From Planctomycetales bacterium ZRK34 (GTDB lineage: Bacteria > Planctomycetota > Phycisphaerae > Phycisphaerales > Zrk34), in contig CP050848.1 of assembly GCA_014873095.1 (NCBI GenBank), forward strand, positions 496,001-560,000: 64,000 nucleotides of DNA, written 5' to 3'. The translations under genes and the position numbers were made by a program. Every line of letters starts with the position of its first letter. The stretch's first letter is position 1. Positions 51,892 through 60,562 of the stretch are shown one piece after another. The notes beneath the pieces were generated by a model. It was given only the letters and a program-made list of their open reading frames with translations, ran no database searches and was not told the origin of the DNA.

Positions 51892-51919
51892 AGTATAAGC
51901 CCCCAAACGCCTCTGTCAA
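51892..51919 (-). promoter_or_regulatory. Sigma70-type promoter of the S10-spc-alpha superoperon
   Basis: On the minus strand: TTGACA (51919-51914), 16-nt spacer, TATACT (51897-51892). This is close to the consensus and stands out in a GC-rich context. It predicts a leader of about 75 nt before rpsJ. It is the only strong promoter seen for the 15.5-kb operon. Confidence 0.8.
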
Positions 51920-52029
51920 TATCCCCCGCCAACTAATTTCACTCATTTTTTACCCGCCACACCCCCGCAAGCCCCCCCTCACGCCGACGCTGAGGCCGCC
52001 GCAGGCGACCGAAGCGTCTGGTACTCTTC

Positions 52030-52320
52030 TTACCCCTTGCCCCCCTGCTCCAACTCATCCCCCCGCTCCCCCGTCTTCCGATAACTTGCCCGCCGCTTGG
52101 CGTATTCCTCCGGGCTCACCGGCAGATCGGGGTTTTCGACGCCGTCGACGCACTGCTGGTGCAGCTTTTTAAGAAACGGCACGCACCACTGGCAACCCGT
52201 CCCGGCCGACAGGCATTCGCTGATCAGCGACGCCGCCGGCGGTTTTTCACGCCGGCAGTAGTTCACGATCTTCCGCTTACTCACGCGAAAACACAGACAC
52301 ACCAAATCGTCGTCCTTCAT
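52030..52320 (-). CDS. BFD-like [2Fe-2S] protein
   Basis: 96 residues. 'DDLVCLCFRVSKRKIVNYC' holds CxC and 'ECLSAGTGCQWCVPFLKKLH' holds CxxC, the four-cysteine cluster pattern of bacterioferritin-associated ferredoxins. The C-terminal 35 residues are hydrophilic. It may mobilise iron or supply electrons. Start 52320 removes an upstream extension that is translated from a REP-like repeat (52335-52369) and has no domain. No bacterioferritin gene is adjacent. Confidence 0.8.
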   Translation of the reverse strand: MKDDDLVCLCFRVSKRKIVNYCRREKPPAASLISECLSAGTGCQWCVPFLKKLHQQCVDGVENPDLPVSPEEYAKRRASYRKTGERGDELEQGGKG

Positions 52321-52334
52321 GCCCAACCATAGCG

Positions 52335-52369
52335 CCAAGCCCGATGCTGAGCGCAGCGAAGCGTCGGGG
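52335..52369. repeat. REP-like palindrome copy 4
   Basis: CCAAGCCCGATGCTGAGC, GCA, GCGAAGCGTCGGGG-type arms, nearly identical to 26909-26943. It lies in the divergent 69-nt gap between the BFD-like gene and the HTH protein, hence probably in or near both promoters. Confidence 0.8.
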
Positions 52370-52389
52370 GATTTGATACATTCCGCCTT

Positions 52390-53241
52390 ATGAGCTTCCA
52401 ATGGCAGAAACTCGAAGACGCCGCGGCCAGCCTCGAGGTCGACGCCCAAACCCTCCGTAAGTGGATCGACGAGGGACGCGCCCCGACCCGCAATACCGAC
52501 GGCGTCACCGAAGTCCTCATCGAATTCCCCGAGGAAACCGCCGACACCGCCGATGAGCCCACCGTCGTCGACGCGGAGATACACGGCCCCGATGACCCCG
52601 CAGCCCCCGAATCCCCCGAACACCACGCCCTGCAGGTCGTCTCCCGCCGCGAGTTGCAACTGGCCGGCACCGTCGCCGCCGCCTGGCAGCGTCTGGCTGA
52701 ACAGGCTGAGCGCGAAGTCGCCCGCAGCCGCCGCCTCGGCACACTGGGCTGGTGCCTGGTCGCAGCCCTCGCCCTGGGCGCCGGCCTCGGGGTCTACTTC
52801 GCCACCCGCGCCACCGCCGACGCCGAGAAAACCGCCGCCCTGACCCAGCAGCAACTCGAATCCACCGAGAAAACCCGCGATGATTTGATCACCGACAAAT
52901 CAGCCCTCACCGGGACCATCGACAAGCTCACCGCCGACCTCACCGACGCCAAGGCCCAACTCGCCGCCGGCGCCGAACGGACCAAACAGCAGGCCGATGT
53001 CGCCACCGCCCTGCGGGCCACCATCGACGAGCAGTCCAAACAGCTCACCGATCTTCGCAAGCAACTCGATGAGTTGCGCAAACAACTCAACACCGAGCGC
53101 GATCAGAACAAGTCCCTGAATAAACAACTCGACGCGGCGAACAAACAGACGCAGCAGACCCGCAAACAGATCGACGATCTAAAAAAACAACTCGCCGACG
53201 CAACCAAACCCGCCGAAAAACCCACAGAAAACAAGAAGTGA
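52390..53241 (+). CDS. HTH - transmembrane - coiled-coil protein
   Basis: 283 residues. Residues 2-45 resemble a MerR/excisionase-type helix-turn-helix ('LEDAAASLEVDAQTLRKWID' then 'EGRAPTRNTDGVTEVLI'). After a linker and a helix (about 75-115) comes one membrane segment (LGWCLVAALALGAGLGVYFA, about 118-137), and then a long coiled coil (about 145-275) of Gln/Lys/Leu heptads ending Lys-rich. The arrangement suggests a membrane-tethered DNA-binding protein with an extracytoplasmic coiled coil. Family not recognised. Confidence 0.7.
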   Translation: MSFQWQKLEDAAASLEVDAQTLRKWIDEGRAPTRNTDGVTEVLIEFPEETADTADEPTVVDAEIHGPDDPAAPESPEHHALQVVSRRELQLAGTVAAAWQRLAEQAEREVARSRRLGTLGWCLVAALALGAGLGVYFATRATADAEKTAALTQQQLESTEKTRDDLITDKSALTGTIDKLTADLTDAKAQLAAGAERTKQQADVATALRATIDEQSKQLTDLRKQLDELRKQLNTERDQNKSLNKQLDAANKQTQQTRKQIDDLKKQLADATKPAEKPTENKK

Positions 53242-53256
53242 ATCGGTTGGCTCACT

Positions 53257-53320
53257 GTGGCACAGCCGCCCCCGGCTGTGCTGGAGTCAACTTACGCACA
53301 GCCGGGGGCGGCTGTGCCAC
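53257..53320. repeat. Perfect 25-bp inverted repeat, each arm itself a hairpin
   Basis: Arms 53257-53281 and 53296-53320 are exact inverted copies (GTGGCACAGCCGCCCCCGGC + TGTGC) with a 14-nt loop. Within each arm GCACAGCCG and CGGCTGTGC pair around CCCC. It lies between the convergent HTH-coiled-coil and yjbQ genes; termination in both directions or a mobile palindrome are possible. Confidence 0.85.
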
Positions 53321-53339
53321 ATGTCCACCAAAGCGCGTC

Positions 53340-53759
53340 TCACTCCCCAATAATTTTAATCAACACGCGCTTGCGCCGCCGCCCATCAAACTCCGCATAA
53401 AAAATCTGTTCCCACGGCCCGAAGTCGAGCCGCCCCCCCGTGATCGCCACCACCACTTCGCGCCCCATCACCTGACGCTTCAGGTGCGCATCGGCGTTGT
53501 CTTCGCCGGTGTCGTTGTGACGGTACTGGCGGATCGGCTCGTGCGGGGCGAGGCCTTCGAGCCACTTGTCGTAGTCGTGGATCAGCCCGCGCTCATCGTC
53601 GTTGATGTACACGCTGGCGGAGATGTGCATGGCGTTGACCAGGCACAGGCCTTCGGTGATGCCGGACTCGGCCAGGGCCGCTTCGACCTGCGGGGTGATG
53701 TTGATGTAATCGCGGCGATCGGGCGTGTTGAACCACAATTCCTGGCGGTGACTTTTCAT
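53340..53759 (-). CDS. YjbQ/UPF0047 family protein
   Basis: 139 residues, full length for the family. '[17 protein letters not shown]' and '[20 protein letters not shown]' with '[13 protein letters not shown]' carry the conserved His, Asp and Glu residues. Some members show weak thiamine phosphate synthase activity; the true role is unclear. Start 53759 gives the family N-terminus ([10 protein letters not shown]). Confidence 0.92.
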   Translation of the reverse strand: MKSHRQELWFNTPDRRDYINITPQVEAALAESGITEGLCLVNAMHISASVYINDDERGLIHDYDKWLEGLAPHEPIRQYRHNDTGEDNADAHLKRQVMGREVVVAITGGRLDFGPWEQIFYAEFDGRRRKRVLIKIIGE

Positions 53760-53882
53760 GATCAATGACCGGTTGGCGGGTGGACTGGTTGACTGCACAC
53801 ATACACGCGGTACCGTATTGTGTGGTTAACGCAGCAGATGATCAACCAATGAAACCTTCCACCCATTAACGAGGAATACGTC

Positions 53883-54386
53883 ATGTCCGAACGCCCCGGC
53901 GCGATCACGTTCAAAGGCAATCCCATGACCCTGGTCGGCAACGAGCTGGCGCCCGGCGATGCGGCGCCGGACTTTGCGCTGATCGCCAACGACCTGTCTG
54001 AAAAGCAACTGTCGGACTTCACCGACAAGACGATCATTCTTTCGGCCGTGCCCTCGCTGGACACCGGCGTGTGCGATGTTGAAACGCGCACCTTCAACGA
54101 GAAGGCCGCCGCGCTGGGCGATGATGTGACCGTGCTGACGGTTTCGCTGGACCTGCCGTTCGCGCAGAAGCGCTGGTGCGCCTCGGCCGGCATCGACCGC
54201 GTCGTCACCCTGTCCGATTACAAGCACGGCACCTTTGGTAAGGCCTACGGCATCCTCATCAAAGAACTCGGCCTGCTGGCCCGCTGCATCTTCGTGATCA
54301 AGGACGGCAAGATCACCTACATCCAGCTCGTCCCCGAAGTCGCCGAGGAGCCGGACTACGACGCGGTGATTGAAGCGGCCAAGTGA
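53883..54386 (+). CDS. tpx: Thiol peroxidase (Tpx, atypical 2-Cys peroxiredoxin)
   Basis: 167 residues. Peroxidatic Cys64 in PSLDTGVCDVETR and resolving Cys99 in KRWCASAG fit Tpx. It reduces alkyl hydroperoxides with thioredoxin. 'ERPGAITFKGNPMTLVG' is the usual start. Followed by a Rho-independent terminator. Confidence 0.96.
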   Translation: MSERPGAITFKGNPMTLVGNELAPGDAAPDFALIANDLSEKQLSDFTDKTIILSAVPSLDTGVCDVETRTFNEKAAALGDDVTVLTVSLDLPFAQKRWCASAGIDRVVTLSDYKHGTFGKAYGILIKELGLLARCIFVIKDGKITYIQLVPEVAEEPDYDAVIEAAK

Positions 54387-54409
54387 TCGCCGCCCATATT
54401 CCAATAAAC

Positions 54410-54442
54410 AAGGCGGAGGGGCGTAAAGTCCCCCCGCCTTTT
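54410..54442 (+). terminator. Rho-independent terminator after tpx
   Basis: AAGGCGGAGGGG, loop, CCCCCCGCCTTTT: a GC stem closing with TTTT, 24 nt after the tpx stop. It also faces the end of the cassette 2 operon on the other strand (54476). Confidence 0.85.
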
Positions 54443-54475
54443 AAACGCGCGAGGCGTTGTATCCAAAAGTAAACC

Positions 54476-55210
54476 CTACGGCGTGCGCTCGAGCTCCTCG
54501 ATCGTCTGCTGCCACAACGGAAAGTTGTATCCCCCGAAGTCGCCGAGTTTCATCAACCGAACTGGCTCACTGGTCACCTTGAAGCTGACCGATGAATCGA
54601 TCAATAGCAGGTTGAATCCCGGGGCATCGGGATCATCGTTGTGCGCCACCGATATGACATTTTCCAGCAGATCGCTGCCCAGCGCCCGCCCCGGCCGCAT
54701 GTCCTGAATTCTTAGAAACAGCGGCTCGGGCTCAACGTCTGAGGTGTCTTCGTACAACGGGTTGTACGTATAGCCAATACGAACACCGTCCGAAGCGTTT
54801 CCTCCCGGGTAGTAGTCCGTCGGCCATGGCTCATAAGTTTCCAATTGAAACGTCTTATTCTCCTGGCTGGGACAGTAGAACAGTCGGCCATCTTCCAGAT
54901 AGCCTCCTTCGTAGAGTTTGCCCAGTAATTGAAACTGCTTGGCCCCGGTACGGAACCAGCGATGCCAGTGATTGACGACAAACGTGTATTTGCCGCCTGA
55001 GAGTTTGTGATTATACGGCGGCAGCCAGTTCTTGAAATTCTGACTGTAAAACACCGTGCCGTAGGCGTGCTGGCGGAGGTTCGATGAGCACTGCGTGATG
55101 CGGGCCAGTTCCTTGGCCTTGGTCAGCGACGGCAGCAGAATCGCGATCAGCAGCGCAATGATCGCGACCACCACCAGAAGCTCGATCAGCGTGAATCCTT
55201 TACGACGCAT
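54476..55210 (-). CDS. Pseudopilin-like protein, cassette 2
   Basis: 244 residues. Prepilin leader MRRKG^FTLIE with a hydrophobic helix, a '[20 protein letters not shown]' region as in DUF1559-like/pseudopilin proteins, then a soluble part with '[13 protein letters not shown]'. Last gene of cassette 2. The gap to the PEP-CTERM gene upstream holds the double-hairpin repeat. Confidence 0.82.
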   Translation of the reverse strand: MRRKGFTLIELLVVVAIIALLIAILLPSLTKAKELARITQCSSNLRQHAYGTVFYSQNFKNWLPPYNHKLSGGKYTFVVNHWHRWFRTGAKQFQLLGKLYEGGYLEDGRLFYCPSQENKTFQLETYEPWPTDYYPGGNASDGVRIGYTYNPLYEDTSDVEPEPLFLRIQDMRPGRALGSDLLENVISVAHNDDPDAPGFNLLLIDSSVSFKVTSEPVRLMKLGDFGGYNFPLWQQTIEELERTP

Positions 55211-55225
55211 GTAACCATTCCTTGA

Positions 55226-55274
55226 TAGCCGCGACGCAACGCGTCGCGGTCCGCGAATCGTTGATTCGCGGCTA
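55226..55274. repeat. 49-nt double-hairpin repeat, copy 2
   Basis: TAGC, CCGCGACGC-AAC-GCGTCGCGG-like hairpin, then CCGCGAATC-GTT-GATTCGCGG and CTA. Same length as 5193-5241 with compensatory stem changes. The TAG stop of the PEP-CTERM gene (55272-55274) is the outer TAG of this repeat, on the minus strand. Confidence 0.75.
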
Positions 55275-56711
55275 TTTCTTGCGGCGCATGACCAGCAAGC
55301 CCAGCAGGCTGAGCCCGGCCGGCAGCGCGGCGGGTGTCGGAATGCTGATCAGCAGCGAGTCGAAGCTGATCTCACCGCCCGGATTGCCCGTGTCGAACTG
55401 CTTGCCGATGAAAAACGTCGGCGAAAGATCCAAGGTGGTCCGGCGCCAGTTCAGAACGCCCGACACATACGCCGGAAGCTCGTCATCGAGGTTGTCGAGG
55501 GTGAGGATGTAGGTCAGCGTGTTGGGGTCGAACTGAAATTCAACGTGATACGTGTCGCCGCTGACAACGGCCAGGCCGGTGTTCACATCATTGGAGCCGC
55601 CGCTTCCGTTGCCGTTGGTAGCGCGCCAGGTGTCGTTGACGGCCTTGATGTTGGCGAGCACATCGGAGCCTGTGTTCACACCGGAGCCGCCGCGAAGGCC
55701 CATCTGCATGTTGTTGTGAATGGCGCTGTCGATGCGGAAATCCAGCTCGAGGGTGTAGATGCTGGTGGCGAAGTTGATGTCGGCGAAACTGGTGGCTTCA
55801 CGGGTGTAGCCACCGCCGGTGGGCTCGAGGTCGGTGATGGCCAGGTAGTTGCCGCCGCCGTTGATGGGGTTGACATCGGTCAGCGTGCCGACGGTCGTGC
55901 CGCCGACCTTGTTCCACGCGCCCGTCCAGCCGTCGCCGGCCTTGCCGCCGAACTGATCGACCGAGGTCGTGCCGGCGCCGCCTGTGAAATCGGCGACGAT
56001 GCCCGGCAGTTGGTAGTTGACCGAAAAGCCGTTGATGACGGTGGTGTTGGTGGCCCGCTCGAAAGAAACGGTCATCTGGTCGCCGGTGTAAGCCCCCGAG
56101 CCCCACGGCAGGTTCTGCCAGAGCATGTAGTTGAGGTTGTCATCACCGTTGTTGTAGTTGTCTGACGGCTTGTAGGTCGGCGCGGCGCCGCCGTCGAGCG
56201 TGGTGAACTGGCCGTTGATCTTGTAATCACCGAGGCGGCCGTCGCCGATGTTGTTGCCGTGGTAGGTGGCGACGACCTCGGTGGTGATCGCCCGGCCGGT
56301 CAAGCCGCTGAAGCCGATGATGTTCAAGTTTGTCGGCTCGGTCGGAGATTCAAAGTCGTTCTGCGCGAAGTTGGTCGCGAAGGCGGCGCGATTGGCCTCG
56401 CTGAGACTGCTGACCCAACTCAGGGGATGGCCGGCCAGCGTGGCGGCGGGCGTGTAGCGCGTGTCGTTGCCGAGCGTGGACCCGGTGTAGCCATCCAGGT
56501 CGCTGTAGGTCAACCCGCTGAGCGTGCCGTCGGAGTAGTACAGCGGCACATTCGTATCCGACAGGGTGATGTTGTTCCATGTCACACCCGGCTGGCTGAT
56601 GGCGCTGGTGCCGGTGTTCACGAGGATCTGCATCTGGGCGGCGCCGGCGGACGATTGCAGCGCGAGGGCGGTCGCCGCGACGGCGAGCAGTGTTTTGACG
56701 GGGCTTTTCAT
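55272..56711 (-). CDS. PEP-CTERM-type exported protein, cassette 2 (second)
   Basis: 479 residues. Signal peptide (about 1-25), an N-terminal beta-rich half of unknown type (about 25-230), and a C-terminal domain (about 245-455) followed by the sorting tail '[20 protein letters not shown]'. The C-terminal domain matches the C-terminal domain of the cassette 2 FecR protein: 'GDGWTGAW', 'NGGGNYLA', 'FRIDS', '[10 protein letters not shown]', 'YHVEF' and 'PAYVSGVL' all recur there. Start 56711 is the last Met before the signal peptide. Stop lies in a repeat. Confidence 0.82.
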   Translation of the reverse strand: MKSPVKTLLAVAATALALQSSAGAAQMQILVNTGTSAISQPGVTWNNITLSDTNVPLYYSDGTLSGLTYSDLDGYTGSTLGNDTRYTPAATLAGHPLSWVSSLSEANRAAFATNFAQNDFESPTEPTNLNIIGFSGLTGRAITTEVVATYHGNNIGDGRLGDYKINGQFTTLDGGAAPTYKPSDNYNNGDDNLNYMLWQNLPWGSGAYTGDQMTVSFERATNTTVINGFSVNYQLPGIVADFTGGAGTTSVDQFGGKAGDGWTGAWNKVGGTTVGTLTDVNPINGGGNYLAITDLEPTGGGYTREATSFADINFATSIYTLELDFRIDSAIHNNMQMGLRGGSGVNTGSDVLANIKAVNDTWRATNGNGSGGSNDVNTGLAVVSGDTYHVEFQFDPNTLTYILTLDNLDDELPAYVSGVLNWRRTTLDLSPTFFIGKQFDTGNPGGEISFDSLLISIPTPAALPAGLSLLGLLVMRRKK

Positions 56712-56763
56712 TCGTTGTCTCCTGGTGGCGTGTCTCATGTCCTCGGACTTTTGATCATGCGAT

Positions 56764-57591
56764 TCATCCGACACGGCGACGGCGCACAAGCGTCATCGTC
56801 AGCATGAACAATCCCGCCGGCAGCGCGGCCGGCGTCGGGATCAGGGTGATGGCGATCGAGTCGACGTCGAAGCTCCACGTGTCGACCGTGCCGGTGTTGT
56901 CATCGCGCCCGCCGAAGTGCAGGTAGCCGCCGACGGCGGGATTCGGATTGCGGAAGTGAACCACGGAACTGGTCACCGCGGGATCAACCCCGTCGTCAAC
57001 CGTCACGACATACTCACGCAGCGCCGGGAACACATCGACGATCACCGAGTACACCCGATCGGCCACCAGCGACACGCCGAGCGTCACATCACTGGTCGAG
57101 GTAACGCTGTCGTGCGGACCGTCTGTGACGCGCCAGCCGGTGGGCTGAATCGCCAACTGCCAAGTGTCTTGTGAATCGGTGCCGGTGGATGGGCCGGTGC
57201 GATCGTAGATGAAAAATCGCGTGCCGGAGGTGAAGTCGGTGAAGCGCACGTCGAACGACACCCGATGCGGCAGGGTCAGGTCGATGCCGCCGGAACTGTC
57301 GTACTGGCGATAGACCGTGCCCTGGGCAACACCGGCGTTGGTGGCTTCGAGGGTGGTCGTGAGGTAGTTGCCACCGCCGTTCAGAGGTGTGGTGTTGTCG
57401 ATGGCGGGGCCGGTGGTGAACGTCGTGGCGGAGGTCTTGTTGGTGTCCCAACCGCCGACCCATCCCCCGCCGGCGGCGCCGGGGTAGCCGCTGTCGAAGG
57501 TTTCGACCACATCGGCAGTCAGCGGCGCGCCGACCATCGCGATGATCGCCAGCGTCAGAAGACTTTTGAAAGAACACAGGGGTTGTCGCAT
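56764..57591 (-). CDS. PEP-CTERM-type exported protein, cassette 2 (first)
   Basis: 275 residues. Signal peptide (1-26), one beta-rich domain (about 28-245) and tail '[20 protein letters not shown]'. Its domain shares 'GYPG..G.GW...W', 'PLNGGGNYL' and 'RNPN' with the cassette 2 FecR C-terminus, and is a more distant relative of the second PEP-CTERM protein. It starts 14 nt after the FecR stop. Location is presumably cell surface. Confidence 0.82.
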   Translation of the reverse strand: MRQPLCSFKSLLTLAIIAMVGAPLTADVVETFDSGYPGAAGGGWVGGWDTNKTSATTFTTGPAIDNTTPLNGGGNYLTTTLEATNAGVAQGTVYRQYDSSGGIDLTLPHRVSFDVRFTDFTSGTRFFIYDRTGPSTGTDSQDTWQLAIQPTGWRVTDGPHDSVTSTSDVTLGVSLVADRVYSVIVDVFPALREYVVTVDDGVDPAVTSSVVHFRNPNPAVGGYLHFGGRDDNTGTVDTWSFDVDSIAITLIPTPAALPAGLFMLTMTLVRRRRVG

Positions 57592-57605
57592 GTCGTTTTC
57601 TCCTG

Positions 57606-59102
57606 TTACTGCTTCTCGGAATCCGTCACCTGCACACGCACCGCATCCACGCTGAATGCATTGGCCGCCCCGCCGTACTGTCGGCCGACGAAGAGGTACG
57701 GCTCGGGAACCGCGTTGGGATTGCGCGTCCGCAGAAGCGGCGACACGTAGGCCGGCGCGTTGTCGTTGAGATTGTCGATCGTCGCGATGTAAGTCATCGA
57801 TTCGGGATCGATGCGGAACTCCACGTGATACACCGCCCCGGCGACAACGGGAAGATCGGACTTCACCGTGGCGGTGGAGCCGGCCCCGTCGCCGTCGAAA
57901 ACGGTCCAGACTTTTTCGGTTGTCTTGGCGTAAGCGAGCACGTCAGCGGAGGTGTTCACCCCGTCATGCCCGCGAACGCCCACCTGGAAATTTGCCACGT
58001 CGGGGCTGTCGATGCGAAGGTTGAGGCTCACGGTGTAAGGCCGGGTCATCAGATCGATCAGGCCGAAGTTGTGGAAACGCCGCGAGAGTCCGCCGCCTTT
58101 GGGGTCGATGTCGTCAACTGCCAGATACGCCCCGCCACCGTCGAGCGGGCGGTTGGTCCGCACGGCCGCGTTGCCGGTCGAGCCGACCAGTCGCCACGAT
58201 TCACTCCAGCCGTCGCCCTGCTGGCCGGGATAACCGTCGATCGGGTCAGCGCCGGCGCCGGAGAAACTCAGAGTGGCCAGTTCCATCGGCAGACGGTCAA
58301 ATGACACGCTGCCGGATGAGTCGATGCGGGCGATCTGCCCACGGGTCATGTCGCCCAGCACCTGGTCGGTCGCATCGTCACGATGCAGACGCACCTGCCC
58401 CTGATACACCAGCACGGAGGTCAGCCCCGGCGGTCGGGTTTCGATGGCGAATTCCGTACCCAGGTCGACGACCGACACGCCGCTGGGCGTATCGACGCGG
58501 AAGCCCGACGCGGCCGGCGGCACATAGGCCTGCAGGCGACCGGCCATCAGGCGACCCCGCGAGGCGTTGACCAGGTCGAAAGCGCAGGGCCCGCTGAGGT
58601 CCACCACCGCCCCGCCCTTGAACATCAACTGCACCTGGCCGGACAGCAGTCTCACCGTGCCGGTTGATAGTTCACGCCCGAGTCCCATCGGGCCGTCGCC
58701 CTCGGCGAAGACGGCGTTCTGCGTGTTGGTCAGCAGTGCGATGCTGTTTGCCGCGGAAGGTTCATGATTCGAAGTCAGCGTTTCGGGCTGGAAGACGAAC
58801 CATGCGGTGACGGCCAGGGCGATCAGCGCGGCCGCGGCGTATACCCCGACGGCTCGAAGACTCGCCATCGGGCTTGGGGGCGGTGACTGCTTCTGCGATG
58901 TGACCGGCGTCGGAAGCGCTCTCTGGCGACGCCCCCACGCCAGCGCGGCGTGCTGGTCGAGATAGGCGGCGTAAAACCTGGCAGCCTCCGGGTCGCTGAG
59001 AATCAACTCATCAAGCCGGCGGTATTGCGCTTCATCAGCGACACCCGCGGTGACGGCTTCGACCAGATCCCACAACTCAGCAGAAGGCGCGGCGATCTTC
59101 AT
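57606..59102 (-). CDS. FecR-type transmembrane regulator with cargo-like C-terminal domain, cassette 2
   Basis: 498 residues. Cytoplasmic helical N-terminus (1-80), membrane helix (about 83-104), FecR domain (about 140-260: 'VVDLSGPCAFDLV', 'VVDLGTEFAIE'), then a C-terminal domain (about 275-495) that matches both PEP-CTERM proteins downstream, best with the one at 55272. No sorting tail. ATG at 59102 overlaps the sigma stop by ATGA. Likely binds the sigma factor on the inside and reads the surface on the outside. Confidence 0.85.
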   Translation of the reverse strand: MKIAAPSAELWDLVEAVTAGVADEAQYRRLDELILSDPEAARFYAAYLDQHAALAWGRRQRALPTPVTSQKQSPPPSPMASLRAVGVYAAAALIALAVTAWFVFQPETLTSNHEPSAANSIALLTNTQNAVFAEGDGPMGLGRELSTGTVRLLSGQVQLMFKGGAVVDLSGPCAFDLVNASRGRLMAGRLQAYVPPAASGFRVDTPSGVSVVDLGTEFAIETRPPGLTSVLVYQGQVRLHRDDATDQVLGDMTRGQIARIDSSGSVSFDRLPMELATLSFSGAGADPIDGYPGQQGDGWSESWRLVGSTGNAAVRTNRPLDGGGAYLAVDDIDPKGGGLSRRFHNFGLIDLMTRPYTVSLNLRIDSPDVANFQVGVRGHDGVNTSADVLAYAKTTEKVWTVFDGDGAGSTATVKSDLPVVAGAVYHVEFRIDPESMTYIATIDNLNDNAPAYVSPLLRTRNPNAVPEPYLFVGRQYGGAANAFSVDAVRVQVTDSEKQ

Positions 59103-59632
59103 GCGGCGCCCTCCTGCTCCAGCAGGCGATTGATACACGTGAACAGCGCCCGGCGAATCCGCTGAAGTTGTTTGTACAACGCGTCGGTGGAAAGCCCGAC
59201 CTGCTCGGCCAGCGCGGGAATGGTCACATCACCGTCGTAGTAGGTTTCAATCACGCGGCGCTGCTTGACCGGCAACTGGTCCAGACAGTGGCCCAGCGCC
59301 TCGCGACGCGCCTCGAACACCTCATCAAAATCGCTGCGGATCTCCGCCAGCCGGCTCAGGGCCTCATCGCTGAGGTAATGACCTTCGCCGCGGCGGACCC
59401 GCTTGCGGATGTGATTGCGAATGTGGTTGATCGCATACCCGAAAGCCCACTGGGCAAAGGCCCCGCGATCGGGGTCAAACTGCCGCCGATCGGTCCACAA
59501 CGCCATCGACACCGTCTGAAACAGCTCTTCGGCGTCGGACTCGTGGGCCACGAGCGTGAGGATATAGCGATAGATGCGTCCCTGATTCTGGACGTAGAGC
59601 TGCATGAACTGGCTGTCGAGGTCGCGCGCCAT
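59099..59632 (-). CDS. ECF RNA polymerase sigma factor, cassette 2
   Basis: 177 residues. Region 2 (about 8-80: 'QGRIYRYILTLVAHESDAEE', 'FGYAINHIRNHIRKR') and region 4 (about 115-170: 'LPVKQRRVIETYYDGDVTIP', 'STDALYKQLQRIRRAL'). Start 59632 has AGGGAG upstream. It overlaps the FecR gene and lies 114 nt after the cassette 3 pseudopilin stop on the same strand. Confidence 0.92.
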   Translation of the reverse strand: MARDLDSQFMQLYVQNQGRIYRYILTLVAHESDAEELFQTVSMALWTDRRQFDPDRGAFAQWAFGYAINHIRNHIRKRVRRGEGHYLSDEALSRLAEIRSDFDEVFEARREALGHCLDQLPVKQRRVIETYYDGDVTIPALAEQVGLSTDALYKQLQRIRRALFTCINRLLEQEGAA

Positions 59633-59746
59633 AGTGCTCCCTGTTGATTTGTCGCGGGAGCGGTTTTCTGGACATAAATGATATCAGAAGGCGCAAACAA
59701 CTTGAATATTGGGGTTTACATCCACCCAACAGAACCCCATTGCGGG

Positions 59747-60481
59747 TTAGAACCGGTCGGGGCGGTAGATGCGCTGGTAATAGAGAAGATCGGGGCTGCC
59801 GGGGGCCGGCGTGCCGAACCAGGTGATTTCCAGCGTGGCGGGGTCTTCATGGGGGCGGAAGATCACGTGCCCGTCGGCAAACCCGATGGTCGCGCCCTCC
59901 CGGTGCCAGGAGGCGACCCAGTCGATCCAGCTGCCGCCGAGGCCGGTGATCCATGAGCCGTTGTTGTATCCGCGCGGGTCCGGTTCCTCGACGCTGACCA
60001 TGGTCATCGCCGGATGCGAAATCTCGGTCAGTTGGAGTACGGAATCGGAATCATCGACGCCGACTTCGCCGACGTATTGTGAAAACGAGTAGCTGCGCAG
60101 GTACGGCGGAGCTGCGGAAACCACATGCGTGTTCCAGTCGATCTTGAAATTACGGTCATCCGACGAACAGCGATACACCCCCAGCGCGTTGACATAGGGA
60201 TACAGCTTGCCTTCGGTGATGGCCTGCTCGGTGTTGTCGCGTTTCACCCAGCCGTGCGGTTCCGACGGATTCGGACTGACGAGTTTCTGCTTGTTGCCCT
60301 GGGCATAGGTGATCCAGGCCACCATGAGCTGATGCTGATTTGACGAGCAGACGACCATCTGCGCCGTCTCGCGAGCCTTGGACAACGACGGCATCAGAAT
60401 CGCAATCAACAGCGCAATGATCGCCACGACGACCAACAGTTCAATCAGCGTGAAAGCGCGAGCGCGGGCATGTGGTTTCAT
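59747..60481 (-). CDS. Pseudopilin-like protein, cassette 3
   Basis: 244 residues. Prepilin leader ending ARA^FTLIE with a hydrophobic helix, then 'VVCSSNQHQLMVAWITYAQG', and 'IGFADGHVIFRPH', the usual end of this family in planctomycetes. Start 60481 keeps a short leader (KPHARARA); an upstream ATG gives a longer one. Last gene of cassette 3. Confidence 0.82.
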   Translation of the reverse strand: MKPHARARAFTLIELLVVVAIIALLIAILMPSLSKARETAQMVVCSSNQHQLMVAWITYAQGNKQKLVSPNPSEPHGWVKRDNTEQAITEGKLYPYVNALGVYRCSSDDRNFKIDWNTHVVSAAPPYLRSYSFSQYVGEVGVDDSDSVLQLTEISHPAMTMVSVEEPDPRGYNNGSWITGLGGSWIDWVASWHREGATIGFADGHVIFRPHEDPATLEITWFGTPAPGSPDLLYYQRIYRPDRF

Positions 60482-60562
60482 CGCGAACCTCGTGACAGGA
60501 CATGCGATCCAAAGCAACCGTGCGGTTTTCACCGCACGATCGCGTGCAGGCAGTCAGCGGTA

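Noticed and set aside
51810..52029. tuf or fusA genes upstream of rpsJ
   Set aside because: No open frame with elongation-factor motifs; only leader, promoter and REP-like sequence are present.
59633..59746. A shared promoter motif ahead of the three sigma genes
   Set aside because: Only two upstream regions are inside the window and no common motif could be defended by eye.
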